Under the pieces are notes generated by a model. It was not told the origin of the DNA, made no database searches, and worked only from the letters and a program-made list of their open reading frames with translations. From Caldimonas brevitalea (lineage in GTDB: Bacteria; Pseudomonadota; Gammaproteobacteria; Burkholderiales; Burkholderiaceae_C), in assembly GCF_001017435.1 (NCBI RefSeq), contig NZ_CP011371.1, positions 2,976,001 to 3,040,000 of the forward strand: 64,000 nt of DNA, written 5' to 3'. This document shows positions 17,025 to 25,593 of the stretch, piece after piece; the first letter of the stretch is position 1; each line of letters opens with the position of its first letter. Made by a program: the position numbers and the translations under genes.

Positions 17025-17723
17025 TTGAAGATCGATATTCGACCCATCACGCTCGCGGCCGCCCTGCTGGCCTCTGCCGTCGCTCATGCCGTGCCGCTGA
17101 CGACACCCGATAAGGTGCTGGACCCCACGGTCGTCTCCGGGTATGACCACCCCTCACTCGCTGGCGACATCGTGGCGAGCAAGACCGGCAGTTTCCAGTA
17201 CGAGGACTGGGAGTTCGGCGACGGGATCACCGAGCGGGATGTGCGCGGCACCGTCACCTCGAGCGTGGTCCGGTCGGACGACGGCACGCTCGACTTCTAT
17301 TGGCAGGTGGCGCTCGACCCCGGCTCCGATCCGGCCTGGGATTTCGTGACCTCGTTCCAAGGTTTGTACAACGCCGGCATCACCTACGACGCCGGCACGT
17401 TGGACCACCCGATCGACTCGGCGCCGCATTCGGTGGTGCGCTGGGAGGACGTCCCCGGGGGCGACTTCGGTGCGATCGACTTCCACTTCGACTCCATGGC
17501 GCCGGGCGCAAGAACGGAGTGGTTCTTCCTCGACACCAACGCGACGAGCTTCGGCGAGACCGGCCAGGTCAGCCTGCGGCGTGACATCTATGGGCGCCCC
17601 AACTCGAACGTCCTGACCACGTTCGCCCCTGTGGTGCCCGAGCCGTCCACCTACGGCTTGCTGGCCGTCGGCGCGCTGGTGCTCGGCGCTCGCCTGCGGG
17701 CCCAGCGCAAGCGCACGGTCTGA
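17025..17723 (+). CDS. PEP-CTERM sorting-domain protein
   Basis: A secreted 232-residue protein with an N-terminal signal peptide (cleavage after AHA) and a classic C-terminal sorting tag: VPEPSTYGLL, a hydrophobic helix, and the basic end RLRAQRKR. By the known PEP-CTERM/exosortase logic it is exported, cleaved at the tag and placed at the cell surface or in the extracellular matrix; this requires an exosortase (EpsH) elsewhere in the genome. The central domain is beta-rich and not recognised (YEDWEFGDGITERDVRG...). It begins with TTG after a strong GGAGG site. Confidence 0.88.
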   Translation: MKIDIRPITLAAALLASAVAHAVPLTTPDKVLDPTVVSGYDHPSLAGDIVASKTGSFQYEDWEFGDGITERDVRGTVTSSVVRSDDGTLDFYWQVALDPGSDPAWDFVTSFQGLYNAGITYDAGTLDHPIDSAPHSVVRWEDVPGGDFGAIDFHFDSMAPGARTEWFFLDTNATSFGETGQVSLRRDIYGRPNSNVLTTFAPVVPEPSTYGLLAVGALVLGARLRAQRKRTV

Positions 17724-17767
17724 CAGGCCGGGCGTGACACGCTGCTTCAGCAGCAGCGGTTGACGCG

Positions 17768-17888
17768 CAGGAGCGCACTCTCGGTCGCGACCGGCGGTTC
17801 GTGTGCATCAACGGCACACAGATCGCCGGCTCGGTCGGCCTGTTGAATCGGCCTGTTGATTCACAGCGTGACGCAGGGGTGGCGCGGC
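17768..17888 (+). pseudogene. Decayed duplicate of the DUF445 gene 3' end
   Basis: About 110 bases align with the last part of the upstream DUF445 gene (16641-16748), at about 80% identity by my hand count: both encode ERxxGRDxxFVxINGT...GS(I/V)GLL...TQxWRG. The copy carries a 13-bp tandem duplication (TCGGCCTGTTGAA then TCGGCCTGTTGAT) that breaks the frame, so it is not functional. It suggests an old segmental duplication, or insertion of the PEP-CTERM gene segment with duplication of flanking DNA. Confidence 0.75.
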
Positions 17889-17922
17889 TGATCCAGAGGC
17901 GAGGGGGGCGGGCGGCAGGGTG

Positions 17923-18294
17923 TCACCCCAACTCTTCATCCGCCTCGATCAGCAATTCGAGACGGGAGACGCCGTGGGCGCCCGTCTTGGCGGTCACCCG
18001 GAGCGGCTGGCCCGCCGGGACCAACCGGCGAAACCGGTAATCGAGCGAGTCGGTGCTGCCGGGGTTTTCGGTGGCGAGCCGGCGTGACCACTCCTGTCGC
18101 CCGTCGACGTCGATGCGCAGGCTGTGCCAGGCGTCGGCGCCGCCACGGTGGGCGACGACATAGCGGCAGGAGATCTCGAAGATGCGGTCGTGATGGGCGT
18201 CGGCCGGGATGTCGAGCGTGGCGACGTCCGCGGTACCCGCCTCGGCGACCCAGCGCTCGGCGCGGCGCGGCGGGAGAGGGGCTGACATGGGCAT
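17923..18294 (-). CDS. Conserved hypothetical protein (123 aa)
   Basis: A small soluble protein containing ERWVAEAGTADVATLDIP, IFEISCRYVVAHRGGADAWHSLRIDVDG and GVSRLELLIEADEELG, with balanced beta-sheet composition. I recall similar conserved hypothetical proteins of Burkholderiales, but not a function. A much longer frame runs upstream to 18522 but overlaps the divergent gene and has poor composition. ATG choices at 18294 and 18288 are equally plausible. Confidence 0.6.
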   Translation of the reverse strand: MPMSAPLPPRRAERWVAEAGTADVATLDIPADAHHDRIFEISCRYVVAHRGGADAWHSLRIDVDGRQEWSRRLATENPGSTDSLDYRFRRLVPAGQPLRVTAKTGAHGVSRLELLIEADEELG

Positions 18295-18432
18295 GGCGTC
18301 AGAAAGCAAAGGCACGGCAGGGGCGGCATCCTCGCATACCCGAAGTGGGCGCGCCCGAGCAGGGCCATTGGAATCGGGGGTGGCGGCCGCACGGCGACGC
18401 GTCGGGGCGTCGCTCTCTGTTACCGTGCCGGC

Positions 18433-18885
18433 ATGCCAGCCACGCCCGTCGCCATCGAGATCCCCGCCTGGACCTGGCTGGCCGGCCACCCGTGGTTGTA
18501 CCCGGTCCTGGAGGCGCTGCACATCTGCGGCATCGCGCTGTTGCTCGGCAGCCTGGTGCTGTTCGAGTTGCGTGTCTGGGGCCTGGGCACGACCTTGCCG
18601 CCCCAGGCCCTGGGTCGGCTCGCGCTGGGCGTGAGCCTGGCCGGCTTCTCACTCGCGGCCGCCACCGGCTTGCTGATGTTCTCGACCCAGCCTGCCGAGC
18701 TGCTGGTCAACCGCGCCTTCCGGCTCAAGTTCGCGCTGCTGACGCTGGCCGGCCTCAACGCGGCGGCCTTCCATGCACGCGGCGGCCTTGCCAAGCTCGA
18801 TGCCATGGCACGGCTGCAGACCGTGGTGTCCCTGGGGCTTTGGCTCGCTGTCATCATCTGCGGACGCTGGATCGCCTACGCCTGA
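18433..18885 (+). CDS. Small four-helix membrane protein
   Basis: A 150-residue protein with four predicted transmembrane helices: LYPVLEALHICGIALLLGSLVLFELRVWG and LGVSLAGFSLAAATGLLMF, then two in the second half ending LAVIICGRWIAYA. It resembles small DUF2214/DUF6644-type membrane proteins of unknown function. Conserved polar residues include the His in ALHICG and the Arg in NRAFRLK. It precedes the DUF6152-like gene by 15 bases on the same strand and is probably co-transcribed with it. Confidence 0.75.
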   Translation: MPATPVAIEIPAWTWLAGHPWLYPVLEALHICGIALLLGSLVLFELRVWGLGTTLPPQALGRLALGVSLAGFSLAAATGLLMFSTQPAELLVNRAFRLKFALLTLAGLNAAAFHARGGLAKLDAMARLQTVVSLGLWLAVIICGRWIAYA

Positions 18886-18900
18886 CCTGGAGCCCGAAGC

Positions 18901-19380
18901 ATGCAACGACGCACCCTGTTGACCGCCACTGGCGCCATGTTCCTGCCTTGGCTCAGCCCGGCAGCCCGGGCCCACCACGGCTGGAGTGGATTCGATCAGA
19001 ACCGACCCCTGTACCTCGAAGGGGATGCCGCTACGGTGCGGTGGCGCAACCCGCACGTCGAGATCGACCTCGAACTGCGCCCTGGGCTGGCGCTGCCGCC
19101 CGACCTGGCGCAGCGCCAGGTGCCGGCCCAGACCTCGCCGGTGGACGCGCCGGCCTTGTTGCGCAGCACCCGCCTGCCGGACCGCAAGGACCGGCGCTGG
19201 ACGGTCGAGTTGGCGCCGCTCGCCCGCATGCAAGCTTGGCAGGTGGCCGAGATCAAACCGGGCACAACAATCGCGGTGGTCGGATTCACCACTGCGGGGG
19301 AACAGGGGCCGCCGGTGTTGCGAGCCGAATATCTGTTCGTGGCCGGCAAGGCGTACGCGCTGCGCTCGTCACCGGTCTGA
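18901..19380 (+). CDS. DUF6152-like exported protein
   Basis: A 159-residue secreted protein with a twin-arginine-like start (MQRRTLLTATGAMF) and cleavage near AARAHHGW. The mature N terminus has the AHHGWSGFD signature of DUF6152 proteins, followed by beta strands (ATVRWRNPHVEIDLEL) that suggest an OB-like barrel. The biological role is unknown; the family is often next to small membrane proteins, as here. It probably resides in the periplasm. Confidence 0.75.
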   Translation: MQRRTLLTATGAMFLPWLSPAARAHHGWSGFDQNRPLYLEGDAATVRWRNPHVEIDLELRPGLALPPDLAQRQVPAQTSPVDAPALLRSTRLPDRKDRRWTVELAPLARMQAWQVAEIKPGTTIAVVGFTTAGEQGPPVLRAEYLFVAGKAYALRSSPV

Positions 19381-19566
19381 CACACGCCGGGCGCAGCCTG
19401 GCGGAAGGCCGAGGACGCGGCCGGCTGCAACGTCCGGTGACAGTTTCGGGCGGCGCCGGGTGCACACTGCTTTCCCTGCTTCGGCCCGGCTGCGGGGCGT
19501 CCGCATCGGCGCGTGGTGTCCAGTCGGGGTCGAAGAGCGTCCGCCAAAGGGAGGTGAGGCGAGCCC

Positions 19567-21594
19567 ATGTCAGCAGCACGAGGTCCACACAAGCCGCACT
19601 GGCGCCGCAAAGATGCGCCTACATCCAATGCGGACGATCCTCTCGACGAGGACGACAACACGCGCATCGACCCGTTCGTGCTGGATGGCGACGGTGATGC
19701 CGTGCCCACCCCAGCACCCGCACCGGGGCCCGCAGCCGTGCCACGTCCGGCGGCGCCGGTGCCCGCACCGCCCGCCACTGCGCGGGCAGAGCCTGCCCCG
19801 TCGCCTGCCCCGTCACCTGCACCCGCCACAGCGTCGCCGTCCCGCGGCGGTGTCGGCGGCACCTTGCCCGGCAGCGCGCCCGGCAACGGCACACCGGTGC
19901 GCCAGGTTGGCCGCTACCAGATCCACGAGCGCATCGGCAGCGGTGCGATGGCCAGCGTGTTCAAGGCGCACGACCCGAGCATCGGGCGCGACGTCGCCAT
20001 CAAATTCTTGTTGCCGGCCTTGTGCGAAGAAGAGGCCTACCGCGCCCGCTTCCTGAGGGAAGCGCGCGCGGCCGGCGGCTTGTCGCACCCGAACATCGTG
20101 ACCGTCTACGACGTGGGCGAGATCGAAGGCCGTCCCTATATGGCGATGGAGCTGGTCGAGGGCCAGCCGCTCAGCGACGTGATGGAACACGGCAAGCCGC
20201 TGGCGCTCAAGGACGTGCTGGTGATGGGCATCCAGCTGGCGCGCGCGCTCGACTACGCGCACTCCCGGGGCATCGTGCACCGTGACATCAAGCCGGCCAA
20301 CATCATCCGGCTCAAGGGCAGCCGCACCATCAAGGTGACCGACTTCGGCATCGCCCACATGGACAGCCCGGCGGGCGAACATCGCACGCGTGTCGGGGAC
20401 ATCCTCGGCACGCCGCAGTACATGTCGCCCGAGCAGGCGCAAGGCAGCAAGATCGACGGTCGCTCCGACCTGTTCTCGACCGGCATCGTGCTCTACCAGA
20501 TGCTCACCGGCCAGCGGCCCTTCCTCGGTGAAAGCCTGGTCACGCTGGCGGTGCAGATCGCCAACGAAGAGCCGCCGCCGATCGACAAGCTCCGGCCCGG
20601 GCTGCCGCCGGCGATGCGGCGCCTGGTGGAGCGCTGCCTCGCGAAGGCGCCCGAGCGCCGCTTCCAATCCGGCAAGGAACTCGCCGAAGCGCTCAACCGC
20701 GTGCTGGTCGACCTCGAGGAGAGCAAGCGCGAACACGAGCGGCCGCGCATCGTCCCGCTGCGGGTCAAGTGGGCGGCGATGATGGCGCTGATCGTCGCGG
20801 CGGTGATGGCACTGACCGCCACCGTGATCACGCAGCGGCAATACGCGTCGATGATGAGCCAGGTGACCGACTACGGCGCGGCGCTGTCGCGGTTCATCGC
20901 GGCCCAGAATGCGGTGGCGGCCTTGTCGGAGGATTGGATCGCGGTCGAGGTGGCGGTCGAGGAAATCATGAAGACCGGCGATTTCGACAGCGTCACGGTG
21001 ATCGACCGTGAAGGTCTCGTGCGTGCCGCCAGCCGCGACAAGCTGGTCGGGCAAGCCTACAAGGCGCCGACGAGCGAGCTGCTGGGGGTCCGCCCCGGCA
21101 ATGTGCAGGTGTCGCGCTACCTGGTCGGCGGCGAGACCGTGCTCGGCTTCGAGGCGCCGATCATCTTCCAGGACAAGCGGGTCGGCTGGGTCGCCCTGGG
21201 GCTGCCGGAGCGGCCGCTGGCCCAGGTCGCGCGCCTGTCGATGGTCTTGATGGCGGTGCTGGTCGTGGTGACTGTGCTGGCCGTGGCGATCGCGATGTAT
21301 TTCGTGGCCGACTGGTTTGCCCAGCCGATCAAGCTGATCGGCGAATCGATGGCCGAGGTGGCGCGCGGGCGCTACGACCACCGCATTCGCGAGACACGCC
21401 GCGACGAGTTCGGGCTGCTCTATACGGCCTTCGACCGCATGGCGCAGGCGCTGCAGGACCGCCACAGCAGCCTCGGTACCGCCTCGATGCCGCACGCCGA
21501 CACGCCACCACCACCGCCGCCCGCGCCCGCGGGCCCGACGGCGGCAGCCACCACCCCCGTCAGCGACGGGCCGGGCCCGGCACCTCAAGCCTGA
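19567..21594 (+). CDS. Transmembrane serine/threonine protein kinase with sensor and HAMP domains
   Basis: A 675-residue Hanks-type kinase. Order: disordered Pro/Ala-rich N terminus (about 1-113, 47-95 dominated by PAP repeats); kinase domain (115-383) with GSGAMASV glycine loop, VAIKF lysine 146, HRDIKPANI (Asp 240), DFG 259-261 and GTPQYMSPEQ activation/P+1 loop; transmembrane helix 402-422; extracytoplasmic single-Cache-like sensor (about 425-545, FDSVTVIDREGLVRAAS); second helix; HAMP-like linker (PIKLIGESMAEVARGRYDHRI); Pro-rich tail. All catalytic residues are present. Kinase and sensor lie in the reverse order of typical PknB. It leads a cluster of envelope genes, so it may respond to envelope or ligand state. 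Confidence 0.93.
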   Translation: MSAARGPHKPHWRRKDAPTSNADDPLDEDDNTRIDPFVLDGDGDAVPTPAPAPGPAAVPRPAAPVPAPPATARAEPAPSPAPSPAPATASPSRGGVGGTLPGSAPGNGTPVRQVGRYQIHERIGSGAMASVFKAHDPSIGRDVAIKFLLPALCEEEAYRARFLREARAAGGLSHPNIVTVYDVGEIEGRPYMAMELVEGQPLSDVMEHGKPLALKDVLVMGIQLARALDYAHSRGIVHRDIKPANIIRLKGSRTIKVTDFGIAHMDSPAGEHRTRVGDILGTPQYMSPEQAQGSKIDGRSDLFSTGIVLYQMLTGQRPFLGESLVTLAVQIANEEPPPIDKLRPGLPPAMRRLVERCLAKAPERRFQSGKELAEALNRVLVDLEESKREHERPRIVPLRVKWAAMMALIVAAVMALTATVITQRQYASMMSQVTDYGAALSRFIAAQNAVAALSEDWIAVEVAVEEIMKTGDFDSVTVIDREGLVRAASRDKLVGQAYKAPTSELLGVRPGNVQVSRYLVGGETVLGFEAPIIFQDKRVGWVALGLPERPLAQVARLSMVLMAVLVVVTVLAVAIAMYFVADWFAQPIKLIGESMAEVARGRYDHRIRETRRDEFGLLYTAFDRMAQALQDRHSSLGTASMPHADTPPPPPPAPAGPTAAATTPVSDGPGPAPQA

Positions 21595-21610
21595 GCCAGG
21601 GGGAGCCGCC

Positions 21611-22627
21611 ATGCCGTGCGCCTTGCTTGCGTGCCGCCGCCTCGCGCGGCTGTTGCTGACGCTGACGCTGGCCGGCGTGATGGTTGCCGGCTGCGCCAGC
21701 CGCCCCCCCATCGCGCCGGGCCAGGTGCTGGCCCGCAACGACCGGTTCGTCCTGTACCAGCCGATGCGGGGAGAGACGCTGCGCTCGATTGCCGAGCTGT
21801 TCCTCGGGGACGCGGAGCAGCACTGGGTGATCGGCGATTTCAACGGCATCACCCGGCCCAGCGAAGACCTGCCGCTGGCCGTGCCGCTGAAGCCGGTCAA
21901 CCGGGCCGGCGTGCACGGCGATCACTACCAGACGGTGCCCATCCTGTGCTACCACCGCTTCGGCTACGGCGGCGGCAAGATGAACGTGTCGCCCGCCCGT
22001 TTCGCGGCCCAGCTCGACTGGCTCGCCCGCCACGGCTACCACGTGCTGCGCCTCGACGAGCTGGCGGAGTATCTCGAGGGCCGGCGCGCAGTGCCGCGCC
22101 GTTCGGTGGTGATCACGGTCGACGACGGCTACGAATCGTTCTACCGCTATGCCGCCCCCCTGTTGCGCCGCCACGGCTTTCCCGTCACCTTGTTCGTCTA
22201 CACCGATTTTGTCGGCGCAGGGGATGCGGTCGACTGGTCCCAGCTGCGTGAGCTGGCCGCTTCGGGGCTGGTGGACATCCAGCCCCATTCCAAGACGCAC
22301 CGCAACCTCAGCGAGCGGGGCGAGGGCGAGTCGGAGGAGGCGTACCGGCAGGCGCTGCAGATGGAAACGGCAGGCCCGCGCGAGCTTCTGGAGCGGCGCC
22401 TGAAGGTCAAGGTGCGCCACTACGCCTATCCCTACGGCGATGCCAACGAGGCCGTGCTCGAGACGCTGGAGCGTCACAAGTACCGGCTCGCCGTGACGGT
22501 CAATCCTGGCGGCAACGCCTTTTTCGCGCAGCCGCTGCTGCTGCGCCGGAGCATGGTGCAGCGTGACGACGACCTGGAGGACTTCAAGGCCAAACTGCAG
22601 GTGACCCGGGGGTTCAAAGCGCCATGA
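21611..22627 (+). CDS. Polysaccharide deacetylase family lipoprotein with LysM-like N terminus
   Basis: A 338-residue lipoprotein (lipobox VAGC at about 28-31). Residues about 50-85 (RGETLRSIAELFLGDAEQHWVIGDFNG) look like a LysM peptidoglycan-binding module. The catalytic part is a NodB domain: CYHRFGYGGGKMNVSP, ITVDDGYESF (metal-binding Asp and catalytic base), and HSKTHRNLS providing the two zinc histidines, ending in YAYPYGDAN. It probably deacetylates peptidoglycan or an exopolysaccharide in the periplasm. It starts 16 bases after the kinase gene and overlaps the next gene by 4 bases. Confidence 0.9.
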   Translation: MPCALLACRRLARLLLTLTLAGVMVAGCASRPPIAPGQVLARNDRFVLYQPMRGETLRSIAELFLGDAEQHWVIGDFNGITRPSEDLPLAVPLKPVNRAGVHGDHYQTVPILCYHRFGYGGGKMNVSPARFAAQLDWLARHGYHVLRLDELAEYLEGRRAVPRRSVVITVDDGYESFYRYAAPLLRRHGFPVTLFVYTDFVGAGDAVDWSQLRELAASGLVDIQPHSKTHRNLSERGEGESEEAYRQALQMETAGPRELLERRLKVKVRHYAYPYGDANEAVLETLERHKYRLAVTVNPGGNAFFAQPLLLRRSMVQRDDDLEDFKAKLQVTRGFKAP

Positions 22628-23202
22628 GCTGCAGCCCGTCGCCGCTTCGCTGGCTCATCGCTGCACTGGTCGTCGCGGCCCTGTCGGGCTGCGCGACGGG
22701 CCCGGACGGCGGGGCGGTGGACGACGCCGATCTGCCGGCCCTGACCTCGTCCCCGCATGCCGGCTACGAGTTGCGGCAGCGCCGGCGCGCCCTGTCGCTG
22801 GCCCGCCAGGAGCGCTGGGCCGAAGCCGCGATCGCCTGGGAGTTGCTGGTGCTGCTGCGGCCCGACGTGCCGGCCTACCGGCAGCGGCTCGACGAGGTGC
22901 GTCGGCAGGTCGAGGCGGCCGCCGCCGAACACGGTCGGCGCGGCGCCGCGGCGCGCAAACGCGGCGACCTCGAGCGGGCGGCGGCCCACTACCTGAGCGT
23001 GCTCGCCTTGCAACCCGACGACGAACGTGCGGCCGACGCCTTGCGTGCGATCGAGCGCGAGCGCAACCGCCGCGCCTATCTCACGCGCTCGCCGCGTGGC
23101 GGCAGCACACCACCTGCCGACGATGCGCGGCCCATGGCGCCTGCCGGCGAGCTGTCGGGCGCCGATCCGGGCGAGCCCGGGGCCCGCTTGCCTCGCCGTT
23201 GA
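22624..23202 (+). CDS. TPR-containing lipoprotein
   Basis: A 192-residue lipoprotein with lipobox LSGC (about 20-23). A tetratricopeptide-like helical region follows (LARQERWAEAAIAWELLVLLRP, RKRGDLERAAAHYLSVLALQP), then a charged proline-containing tail. The start ATG overlaps the upstream stop (ATGA), so translation is coupled to the deacetylase. TPR lipoproteins commonly act as scaffolds for envelope complexes; a role with the neighbouring deacetylase is inferred from coupling only. Confidence 0.8.
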   Translation: MSCSPSPLRWLIAALVVAALSGCATGPDGGAVDDADLPALTSSPHAGYELRQRRRALSLARQERWAEAAIAWELLVLLRPDVPAYRQRLDEVRRQVEAAAAEHGRRGAAARKRGDLERAAAHYLSVLALQPDDERAADALRAIERERNRRAYLTRSPRGGSTPPADDARPMAPAGELSGADPGEPGARLPRR

Positions 23203-23235
23203 GGCGGCGGCACCCTTCGTCGCAAGAAGCCGGCC

Positions 23236-23250
23236 GGCGCCCCGGGCGCC
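23236..23250 (+). terminator. Weak hairpin between convergent genes
   Basis: GGCGCC-CCG-GGCGCC inverted repeat in the 67-base gap between convergent genes; there is no T-run, so the terminator call is tentative. Confidence 0.25.
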
Positions 23251-23269
23251 CGACGTGCCACGCCCGGCG

Positions 23270-24256
23270 TCACTGCAGCTTCTTGTACTTCTCTTTCAGG
23301 TTGACGGCCTTGCCGCGTTCGAGCCGGGCCGTTTCGTGCTCCGGATCGAGTTCAAGCACCCGGTCCCAGTTGCGGATCGCGCCGTCCAGGTCTTGTTTCG
23401 CAAAGGCGCTGCGTGCCTTGACCGTGTAGCGCGACAGCAATTGCTTGCGCAGCGACGCGATCTTGGGGGCGGCGGCCGCGGTTTGTCCGAGCGTCCCGGC
23501 GCGCTGGTATTCGGTCAGCGCGCGCTCCAGGTCGCCGCCGCGCTCCGCGGCCGCGGCACTGCGCAGCGCCTTCTCGCCGGGGGTGGGCTCGGGCGGCGGG
23601 GCGGGTGGAGGTGGAGGTGGCGGTGCCGGCGGTGGTGGTGGTGGTGGTAGTGGCGGCGGCGGCGGCGCGACGACCACGGGCGGCGGCGGCGGCACGTCCT
23701 TGCGTGGCTCCACCCGCGGTTCCGGCCGCGGTGCCGCCGGCAGCTCCCGCTCGATCGCACCCGGTGGCGGCGCCTTGCCGGGCACACGGATGATCTGGCC
23801 GCCGGTGACCTGGCGCGGCTCCTTGATGCCGTTGTAGCGGGCCAGGATGTAGAACGAGTAGATGTCGTTCATGAAACGCCCGGCGATCTTCGACAAGGTG
23901 TCGCTCGGGCGCACCGTGTAGGCGAACGACTCGCGGCCGAGCACGGCCACCGGGTCCGCGGTGATCTGCCGGGTCAGGTTGTGGGCGAGCCGGTTGTGGG
24001 GGTCGAGGGCCAGCGCACGCTGCAATTCGAGTTTGGCTTGCTCCTCGTTGCCGGCCTCGAGCAGGTCGGCTGCGGCAATCGAGTGTTTCTGCGCTTGTGC
24101 CTGCATCGCGCCGGATCGCGGCGCGGGAGACGGCGGCACTTCTCGAACGGCGCCCGGTACCTCGGGCGGCTTCGGTGCCGTCTGGCAGGCCGCAAGCACG
24201 GCGGTCAGGGCACACAGCAGGGCGGCACGCTGGTTCTTCATGAAGTTCAATGTCAT
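23270..24256 (-). CDS. LysM-domain lipoprotein with TPR ends and polyproline hinge
   Basis: A 328-residue lipoprotein (lipobox LAAC, about residue 21-24). Order: helical TPR-like stretch (AADLLEAGNEEQAKLELQRALALDP); LysM domain at about 112-158 (YTVRPSDTLSKIAGRF... ITGG/QIIRVPG-like end); a tract of nearly 40 residues made almost entirely of proline with a few alanine and valine (about 188-228); and a second TPR-like region to the C terminus (GDLERALTEYQRAGTLG, LDGAIRNWDRVLELDP). Probably binds peptidoglycan with LysM and holds a partner across the envelope with its TPR, the polyproline acting as a rigid spacer. A second in-frame ATG at 24241 is a possible start. Convergent to the previous cluster. 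Confidence 0.85.
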   Translation of the reverse strand: MTLNFMKNQRAALLCALTAVLAACQTAPKPPEVPGAVREVPPSPAPRSGAMQAQAQKHSIAAADLLEAGNEEQAKLELQRALALDPHNRLAHNLTRQITADPVAVLGRESFAYTVRPSDTLSKIAGRFMNDIYSFYILARYNGIKEPRQVTGGQIIRVPGKAPPPGAIERELPAAPRPEPRVEPRKDVPPPPPVVVAPPPPPLPPPPPPPAPPPPPPPAPPPEPTPGEKALRSAAAAERGGDLERALTEYQRAGTLGQTAAAAPKIASLRKQLLSRYTVKARSAFAKQDLDGAIRNWDRVLELDPEHETARLERGKAVNLKEKYKKLQ

Positions 24257-24491
24257 CCGTTAGCCAGTCGTTCGCAAATCGGAAAGATAAAAAAGAGCGC
24301 GACTGCAGTACGACGAGGCTCAAAGCCCCGGCCGCCATTGTGCGCGATCCGTCGGGACTGTCCGAGGCGATGCTATCGGGTCGATACGAAAGTTAAATCG
24401 TGCGCGACGCAGGGCGGGACCCGCACTTGCCAGGGAAAGAAGGCGTGTCCAGCCGCGGCTGGCCCTCTTCAACTCATGCAAGGAGCGCCCC

Positions 24492-25448
24492 ATGTTTGCA
24501 CACAACAAACGCTTACAGTACACCGTCCGTGTCAATGAAACCAATCCCGGCCTCGCGAATCTGCTGCTCGAACAGTTCGGCGGGCCGCAAGGCGAGCTGG
24601 CTGCCGCCTGCCGTTACTTCACGCAAGCCCTGGCCGAAGACGATCCCGGCCGCAAGGACATGCTGATGGACATCGCGACCGAGGAACTCAGCCACCTGGA
24701 GGTGATCGGCACCATTGTCGCCATGCTCAACAAGGGCGCGAAGGGCAAGCTGGCAGAAGGTGTCGACACGGAAGCCGAGATGTACCGCTCGATCAGCGGT
24801 GGCGGCAATGACTCGCACGTCACCCAGGTGCTCTACGGCGGCGGACCCGCGCTGGTCAACTCGGGCGGCCAGTTGTGGAATGCCGGCTACATCGACTCCA
24901 TCGGCGACCCGTCTTGCGACCTGCGCTCGAACATCGCCGCCGAAGCGCGCGCCAAGATCATCTATGAGCGCCTGATCAACTGCACCGACGACCCCGGCGT
25001 CAAGGAGGCCCTCGGCTTCCTGATGACGCGCGAGATCGCGCACCAGCAGTCGTTCGAGAAAGCCTTGTACTCCATGCAACCGAACTTCCCTCCGGGCAAG
25101 CTGCCGGGCGACCCCCGCTTCACCAATGTGTACTTCAACATGTCACAGGGTGAAGGCGACGCCCGCGGGCCGTGGAACAGCGACGACAACTTCCAGTACA
25201 TCTCGGATCGCGACCAACAGCTGGCGGTGGACGGTGGCAGCGGTTTGCCCGAGGTGGCGCTGAAGGCCGACGAGGCCGCGGCGGTGACGCAGCTGGCGAC
25301 CCGGACCGCCTCCGACCCGGCGTCCGACCCGATGACCGGTGCCGAGTTGGGCGCCGGCGTGACGGGTATGGATGCGACTGACCCGGCCTTGGCCCAGGCG
25401 GCGGCGCGGACGCGTCGCGGCGGCCCGGGCGCCGGCAAGGCTCACTGA
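24492..25448 (+). CDS. Manganese catalase (non-haem)
   Basis: Dimanganese catalase splitting hydrogen peroxide to water and oxygen. All five metal ligands can be placed: Glu 35 (QGELAAACRYF), Glu 65 and His 68 (TEELSHLE), Glu 151 (IAAEARAKIIYERL) and His 184 (REIAHQQSF). The length of 318 residues is normal. The C-terminal 50 residues are Ala/Gly/Asp-rich and variable. AAGGAG lies 9 bases before the ATG. The 235-base divergent region toward the LysM gene holds its promoter. It is an inducible-type oxidative stress enzyme, cytosolic. Confidence 0.95.
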   Translation: MFAHNKRLQYTVRVNETNPGLANLLLEQFGGPQGELAAACRYFTQALAEDDPGRKDMLMDIATEELSHLEVIGTIVAMLNKGAKGKLAEGVDTEAEMYRSISGGGNDSHVTQVLYGGGPALVNSGGQLWNAGYIDSIGDPSCDLRSNIAAEARAKIIYERLINCTDDPGVKEALGFLMTREIAHQQSFEKALYSMQPNFPPGKLPGDPRFTNVYFNMSQGEGDARGPWNSDDNFQYISDRDQQLAVDGGSGLPEVALKADEAAAVTQLATRTASDPASDPMTGAELGAGVTGMDATDPALAQAAARTRRGGPGAGKAH

Positions 25449-25593
25449 GGCAGCCGCGCCTCCGCAGATCGACGGCCCGGGGAGCGTGACGGCACCCGGG
25501 CCGTTGCTGCCGCCGCGTGGCACCCTCAGGCACACGCGGCAGGCAGGCAAGCAGGCGCGCATTGAATCCGTCCGTTCTCGCTGGAGCTTTTCT

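Noticed and set aside
23585..23710. GGT/CCG-rich simple repeat tract
   Set aside because: It is the codon pattern of the polyproline hinge in the LysM lipoprotein, not an independent repeat element.
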